From an uncultured Flavobacteriaceae bacterium (lineage in GTDB: Bacteria > Bacteroidota > Bacteroidia > Flavobacteriales > Flavobacteriaceae), in NCBI GenBank assembly GCA_947494825.1, contig CANLWN010000007.1, positions 1-64,000 on the forward strand: a stretch of 64,000 bases of DNA. Direction: 5' to 3'. Shown piece by piece: positions 60,633-64,000 of the stretch. Numbering within the stretch: the stretch's first letter is position 1; each line of letters begins with the position of its first letter. The position numbers were made by a program, and so were the translations under genes. Under the pieces are notes generated by a model. It saw only the letters and a program-made list of their open reading frames with translations. It was not told the origin of the DNA and did no database searches.

Positions 60633-61766
60633 ATGAAACTGGATATTTGGTCCATAGGAATCATAATCATCATTTTCCAAGGAATATTCCTGTTGTCTAT
60701 ATTATTGGTATCGGCCGAAAAGCGCAGGAAAAGAGGGAATATATTCCTGTTTGCCCTCATCTTGGCTTTTCTTTGGTTCCTGTCCGAGTTTCTGGCCATA
60801 CGCACTAAATACGATATCGGTTTTGATCTATTCTACGGAACCCGATATGGGTCCTGGTTTCTCTTGGGGCCTTTGACCCTGTTCTTTTTCAGGTCCGTTA
60901 CCACTACCCAATGGAAATTCTCTAAAAAAGATGCCTTGCATTTTTTCCCATTTTTGGTTTTTGTGCTTATCGTTCCGCTGCTCAGTTCGGACACCCTGAG
61001 TTCCAGACAAATCCATTACGGCATGCTGGCGGTCTTTGATCATCGAAAAAAGGTGGTTACTCCTTTCGAATACCTATACTCCGTTCTTTTCGTCCTTCAA
61101 TTTGTACATCTAGGAGGTTACCTGGTCTACAACCAGATAAGGATCAGCAGCTATTCCGAGGGCCTAAAACGTGAATATTCCAACATTAACCAGGTGATTT
61201 GGCTCAAGATTCTGAATCTATTGTTGATGGCAACGCTGATGCTGGCATCGGTTTATCTGTACGTTCTTTTTGCCTCCGATTTCTACCGAAGGTTCTTGGA
61301 TTATATCTATGTATTGCCCATGGGGTTTTTTATCTATTCCGTTGGCTATCGCATGGCGGGCATCCATTGGCCGGTACCTACCCAAAAAGAGGCCAAATAC
61401 GTAAATTCTTCCTTAACCGAGGACGAAAAGGCAGACTACGCGGAACGCATCAAAAGGCTAATGCAGCAGGATAAGCCTTATTTAAAGAACGATCTTCGCT
61501 TGAAGGAACTCGCTACCCTACTCCAAATGAGTACCCATCACCTCTCACAGACCATCAATGAAACATATGATTGTTCCTTCTTTGATCTGATCAATCGGTA
61601 CAGGGTGCAAGAGGCGAAAGAAATCATTCGTTCACAACCTAGGCTCACTATGCTACAGGTGACCTTCGATGCAGGTTTCAATAACAAAACCTCTTTCGTG
61701 AATGCCTTTAAAAAATTTGAAAAAATGACGCCCTCCCAATTCCGGCAGCGGAGTGACAATTCCTAA
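60633..61766 (+). CDS. Membrane-anchored AraC-family regulator
   Basis: 377 aa. The N-terminal half has seven or eight membrane helices (about residues 8-28, 38-52, 75-90, 105-122, 140-160, 190-212, 222-240). The C-terminal part is an AraC-type double HTH: LKNDLRLKELATLLQMSTHH, then LSQTINETYDCSFFDLINRY and LQVTFDAGFNNKTSFVNAFK, ending in MTPSQFRQRSDNS. The fold is that of flavobacterial membrane-bound AraC regulators that sense unknown signals. It starts 3 bp after ypdA and so is in the rpe-ypdA operon. Confidence 0.87.
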   Translation: MKLDIWSIGIIIIIFQGIFLLSILLVSAEKRRKRGNIFLFALILAFLWFLSEFLAIRTKYDIGFDLFYGTRYGSWFLLGPLTLFFFRSVTTTQWKFSKKDALHFFPFLVFVLIVPLLSSDTLSSRQIHYGMLAVFDHRKKVVTPFEYLYSVLFVLQFVHLGGYLVYNQIRISSYSEGLKREYSNINQVIWLKILNLLLMATLMLASVYLYVLFASDFYRRFLDYIYVLPMGFFIYSVGYRMAGIHWPVPTQKEAKYVNSSLTEDEKADYAERIKRLMQQDKPYLKNDLRLKELATLLQMSTHHLSQTINETYDCSFFDLINRYRVQEAKEIIRSQPRLTMLQVTFDAGFNNKTSFVNAFKKFEKMTPSQFRQRSDNS

Positions 61767-61861
61767 AATTTCCCAAAATCAGGGCAACCCCTATAACTAT
61801 TGCCGAAAAAATGTGGTGAAGATGGTATACTTGTACACTGTACAACATCAAAAAAACACCT

Positions 61862-62443
61862 ATGAAATTACGCAACGTACTTTTTTTAGCCCTGGCCATC
61901 TGTGCCCTTAACACTACTGCTCAGACCTATAACATAGATCCCGGACACAGTGCCGTTCAAATACAGGTAGAACGGTTTGGGGTAATTGATGTTTCGGGAA
62001 GATTCAAAGACGTCCAGGGAAGTATCACCTACGATGCCGACGATCTTTCGGCTATGAGCGCACAGGCGGTCATTAAAGTGGAAAGTTATGATGCCAACAA
62101 CCCTGGAGGCGAAGAAGCGGTAAAGAGCAAGGCCTTTTTGGATCAGGTCAGTTTTCCCGAAATACGTTTCCAAAGCATAGGGGTAAACCAGCGTGAGGGA
62201 AAACAGTATTTGATAGGAAACCTGACGATTAAAGGGGTAACCAAGGAAATAGCGCTTCCGTTTACGATAAAGGGGCCTTTACCCGATCTGCCCACAAAAA
62301 AGCAATCAATCGCCTTTGAAGGGGGTATTACCATTAACCGGCTCGACTACGGTATCCCCTTTGACAGAAAATTGCCCAACGGCACTAGCCTCATCGGCAA
62401 TGATGTTAAAATTACCCTGCTCATCCTTGCCCTTGCCGAATAG
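61862..62443 (+). CDS. YceI-family periplasmic lipid-binding protein
   Basis: 193 aa. Signal peptide to about residue 20 (ALNTTAQ). The lipocalin-like YceI fold: YNIDPGHSAVQIQVERFGVI, VSGRFKDVQGSITYD, AVIKVESYDANNPG, FLDQVSFPEIRFQS, LTIKGVTKEIALPFTI and IGNDVKITLLI. It probably binds isoprenoid or other lipid ligands. A second YceI gene overlaps its 3' end. Confidence 0.92.
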   Translation: MKLRNVLFLALAICALNTTAQTYNIDPGHSAVQIQVERFGVIDVSGRFKDVQGSITYDADDLSAMSAQAVIKVESYDANNPGGEEAVKSKAFLDQVSFPEIRFQSIGVNQREGKQYLIGNLTIKGVTKEIALPFTIKGPLPDLPTKKQSIAFEGGITINRLDYGIPFDRKLPNGTSLIGNDVKITLLILALAE

Positions 62444-63002
62444 TATAGGAGCCCTTAAAAGATACATTGCGCTTACCGGGCTTTTCCTTGCATGCGTGCC
62501 ATGTGTTTTGTGCCAAAGCGTAAAATACATTGTCGACGCGGAAAGATCGGGGATATCCTTCAAAATTTCCCACATGGGGTTTCTAACAGTTCATGGTGAG
62601 TTTCACCGCTTTTCAGGAGCCATAGTGTACCGGGACAGCGCTCTTGTGGATATCAGGAGCAGGATTGTGGTGGCTAGTCTGGACACCCAGGACCAGGCCC
62701 GGGATAAAAGTCTGGTAGATGAAGCTTATCTCGATGCCTCCACATACCCCTACATCCGTTTCCACGCCTTAGATGTAACCAAGGACAACCCGCCGGTGCT
62801 GACCGGTATGCTTCAAATTAAGGGAATCACAAAGGAGATTAGCATGCCCATGCGCATCAATCTTAGCGGGGGCGAGCTGTCCCTGGCCCTTAGGACCCAA
62901 ATCAGTCGGGCCTCCTTCGGTTTGGATTTCGGGACCATGGACATGCTTGTGGGTAATGTCATTGACGTGGAAGTGAACCTGATCGCCATACAGGACCCAT
63001 AA
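62403..63002 (+). CDS. Second YceI-family protein, overlapping the first
   Basis: 199 aa if started at the ATG at 62403. Alternatives are the adjacent ATG at 62400 and a TTG at 62433, which gives a signal peptide LTGLFLACVPCVLCQS after a short N-terminus. The frame also runs back to 62316, which is unlikely. YceI core: VKYIVDAERSGISFKI, TVHGEFHRFSGAIVY, AYLDASTYPYIRF, LQIKGITKEISMPM, VGNVIDVEVNLIAI. The overlap with the preceding yceI (41 bp from 62403, 11 bp from 62433) indicates translational coupling. Sequence divergence from the neighbour is large, so the duplication is old. Confidence 0.87.
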   Translation: MLKLPCSSLPLPNSIGALKRYIALTGLFLACVPCVLCQSVKYIVDAERSGISFKISHMGFLTVHGEFHRFSGAIVYRDSALVDIRSRIVVASLDTQDQARDKSLVDEAYLDASTYPYIRFHALDVTKDNPPVLTGMLQIKGITKEISMPMRINLSGGELSLALRTQISRASFGLDFGTMDMLVGNVIDVEVNLIAIQDP

Positions 63003-63142
63003 CCGACCCACAAAACCTTCTCAATAGCACCGCCCAAAATTGGCAAGGTGTCGTCCAAAGTAAGTTGCGCTATTATCCACTATTGCTTACACTTTAAAAA
63101 TCATTACTTTTAGGTAGTACCACCCAATAGTAAAATTGATTC

Positions 63143-63817
63143 TTGAAAACACTGACCAAATACTGGTTTTTGGAAGGCTTTAATCTCTTCCACAAACTTG
63201 GGATGTCTACCATGATGCGCCTATGCGAAATCCTGGAGATGGAGCATATAGATAAGGGCAATCCTATTGAAACAGGCAATCGGGACAAACGCTGTGTCTT
63301 TTTCCTGAAAAAGGGCACCGTCAAAATTGTGCATCCCCATAGCGATACCGTAAAGTACATCGTAAAAAAAGGGAACATTTTTGGCGAGCTATCGCTTTAT
63401 GATGAGGAAGCCGCCGTAAAGGAACGGGCAGTTACTTTAGAGGACTGTATTGTCTGTTACATCGAGTCGGATACCATGGAAGAGCTCATGGAAAAGCACA
63501 AATCCCTTAAAAATGGGGTGTTAAAGGTATACGGGCTTCGCATCAAAAAATTGGAGCATCGCTTAGAAAATCTGCTTTATAAAGATAGCGCCACGCGCAT
63601 TGGGGACTTTGTCCAGGACTACATTCGGGAATTCGGGGAAGAAGAAGAGGACAAATGGGTCGCCAAAAACCTGTTGTCCCATAAAGATATCGCCAACCTC
63701 ACCAATACCTCCAGACAAACGGTCAGCAATCAGTTGAGCACCTTTAGAAAGCAGGGGTTGATCTATTATGACAGCAAATACATCACCATGTTTAAAGGTA
63801 CTTCATGGGATATCTAA
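63143..63817 (+). CDS. Crp/Fnr-family transcriptional regulator
   Basis: 224 aa. The start is TTG at 63143; there is no ATG before the cyclic-nucleotide domain, and the family's usual EGFNLFHKL lies right after it. The cupin domain is in residues about 20-115 (RCVFFLKKGTVKIVH, GNIFGELSLYDEE). The winged helix is about 170-224 (LSHKDIANLTNTSRQTVSNQ LSTFRKQGLI). The C-terminus is rich in Lys. It lacks the four Cys of FNR. The effector is not known. It might control the yceI pair upstream. Confidence 0.85.
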   Translation: MKTLTKYWFLEGFNLFHKLGMSTMMRLCEILEMEHIDKGNPIETGNRDKRCVFFLKKGTVKIVHPHSDTVKYIVKKGNIFGELSLYDEEAAVKERAVTLEDCIVCYIESDTMEELMEKHKSLKNGVLKVYGLRIKKLEHRLENLLYKDSATRIGDFVQDYIREFGEEEEDKWVAKNLLSHKDIANLTNTSRQTVSNQLSTFRKQGLIYYDSKYITMFKGTSWDI

Positions 63818-63823
63818 AAAAAA

Positions 63824-63862
63824 TAGGGGTACGGATAGAAGCCGGCTACAGTAGTACCCCTA
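63824..63862. terminator. Weak hairpin after the Crp/Fnr gene
   Basis: Nine-bp stem (63824-63832 with 63854-63862) and a 21-nt loop. There is no T-run, so a terminator role is unsure. Confidence 0.35.
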
Positions 63863-63926
63863 GCAAGGGTATTTTGAACCCAACTGAAAGGGCCGATACA
63901 AATCTGCGTCAAACTATACACAACTA

Positions 63927-64000
63927 ATGAATACAACAACCAAAACCATTACGATTCTGGGCTATCTTGGTCCGCATGCCACTATCCTTACTGGCAAGAA
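63927..64000 (+). CDS. Start of a further gene, cut by the window end
   Basis: ATG at 63927 opens a frame to the window edge: MNTTTKTITILGYLGPHATI LTGK. Too short to assign. Confidence 0.35.
   Translation, partial: MNTTTKTITILGYLGPHATILTGK

Noticed and set aside
1-64000. tRNA, rRNA, riboswitch, prophage or integrase genes
   Set aside because: None was recognised. The tail-fibre-like protein at 2019 has no phage neighbours and has a bacterial signal peptide, so it is not counted as prophage.

Overview
The window is chromosomal DNA of a marine member of the Flavobacteriaceae (Bacteroidota). The signs are type IX secretion (T9SS) cargo with gliding-motility-type C-terminal domains, a T9SS plug-type protein, PorT, a TamA-like lipoprotein, a sodium-pumping Nqr complex, a short primary sigma factor of the Bacteroidota type, many promoters with the -7 element TAnnTTTG, and Bacteroidota-style intergenic word repeats. 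The exact genus cannot be told from the sequence.

Region by region. (1) 1-8459: two consecutive copies of a two-gene surface module. Each has a long fibre-like secreted protein followed 3 bp later by a T9SS type-B cargo protein. The second fibre protein is 1759 aa and carries about 52 copies of a 22-residue repeat. (2) 8.6-14.4 kb: two peptidases (Tat-exported M15, M48), a 56-aa membrane protein, an ankyrin protein, gpmI, map and a methyltransferase. (3) 14.4-22.0 kb, minus strand: nqrABCDEF, then a small conserved gene and apbE, the flavinyltransferase that loads FMN onto NqrB and NqrC. (4) 22.1-24.9 kb: T9SS plug-like protein, DUF3667 protein and apaG, followed by about 0.75 kb of degenerate tandem word repeats. 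(5) 26.0-38.8 kb: pruA, then a series of mostly single-domain accessory genes: YCII, ArsR plus AHSA1, Fur opposite a thioredoxin-reductase-like flavoprotein, a yeast-type cytosine deaminase, a PAF-acetylhydrolase-like esterase, RidA, an ECF-like sigma factor, a VOC protein, membrane proteins, a nucleotidyltransferase, an SGNH hydrolase, a cyclase and a lipoprotein. (6) 39-57 kb: housekeeping genes: rsmG, a desaturase, an aminotransferase, trkA-trkH, ubiE-porT, a SpoU methyltransferase opposite tamL, fbaA, accD, rpsO, pnp and the primary sigma factor. (7) 57.1-57.7 kb: a DUF559 nuclease gene bounded by related inverted hairpin repeats and an outer 22-bp direct repeat. This looks like a small mobile or domesticated element. 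(8) 57.8-64 kb: a lipoprotein, rpe-ypdA-araC, two overlapping yceI genes, a Crp/Fnr regulator and the start of one more gene.

How the parts fit: the surface modules need the T9SS, of which a plug-like protein and PorT are encoded here. The Nqr genes and ApbE form one respiratory module, with ApbE possibly having its own promoter. The primary sigma factor encoded at 56.1 kb is of the type that recognises the TAnnTTTG elements seen before rpsO, pruA, map, tamL, fbaA, ubiE and others.

The most interesting items are the duplicated fibre/type-B modules with their recently rearranged repeat array, the DUF559 inverted-repeat element, a terminator with a promoter element in its loop downstream of nqrF, an AccD without its zinc-ribbon cysteines, and ordered operator arrays in front of the ArsR and opposite the Fur genes. 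No rRNA, tRNA, CRISPR array or prophage was seen.
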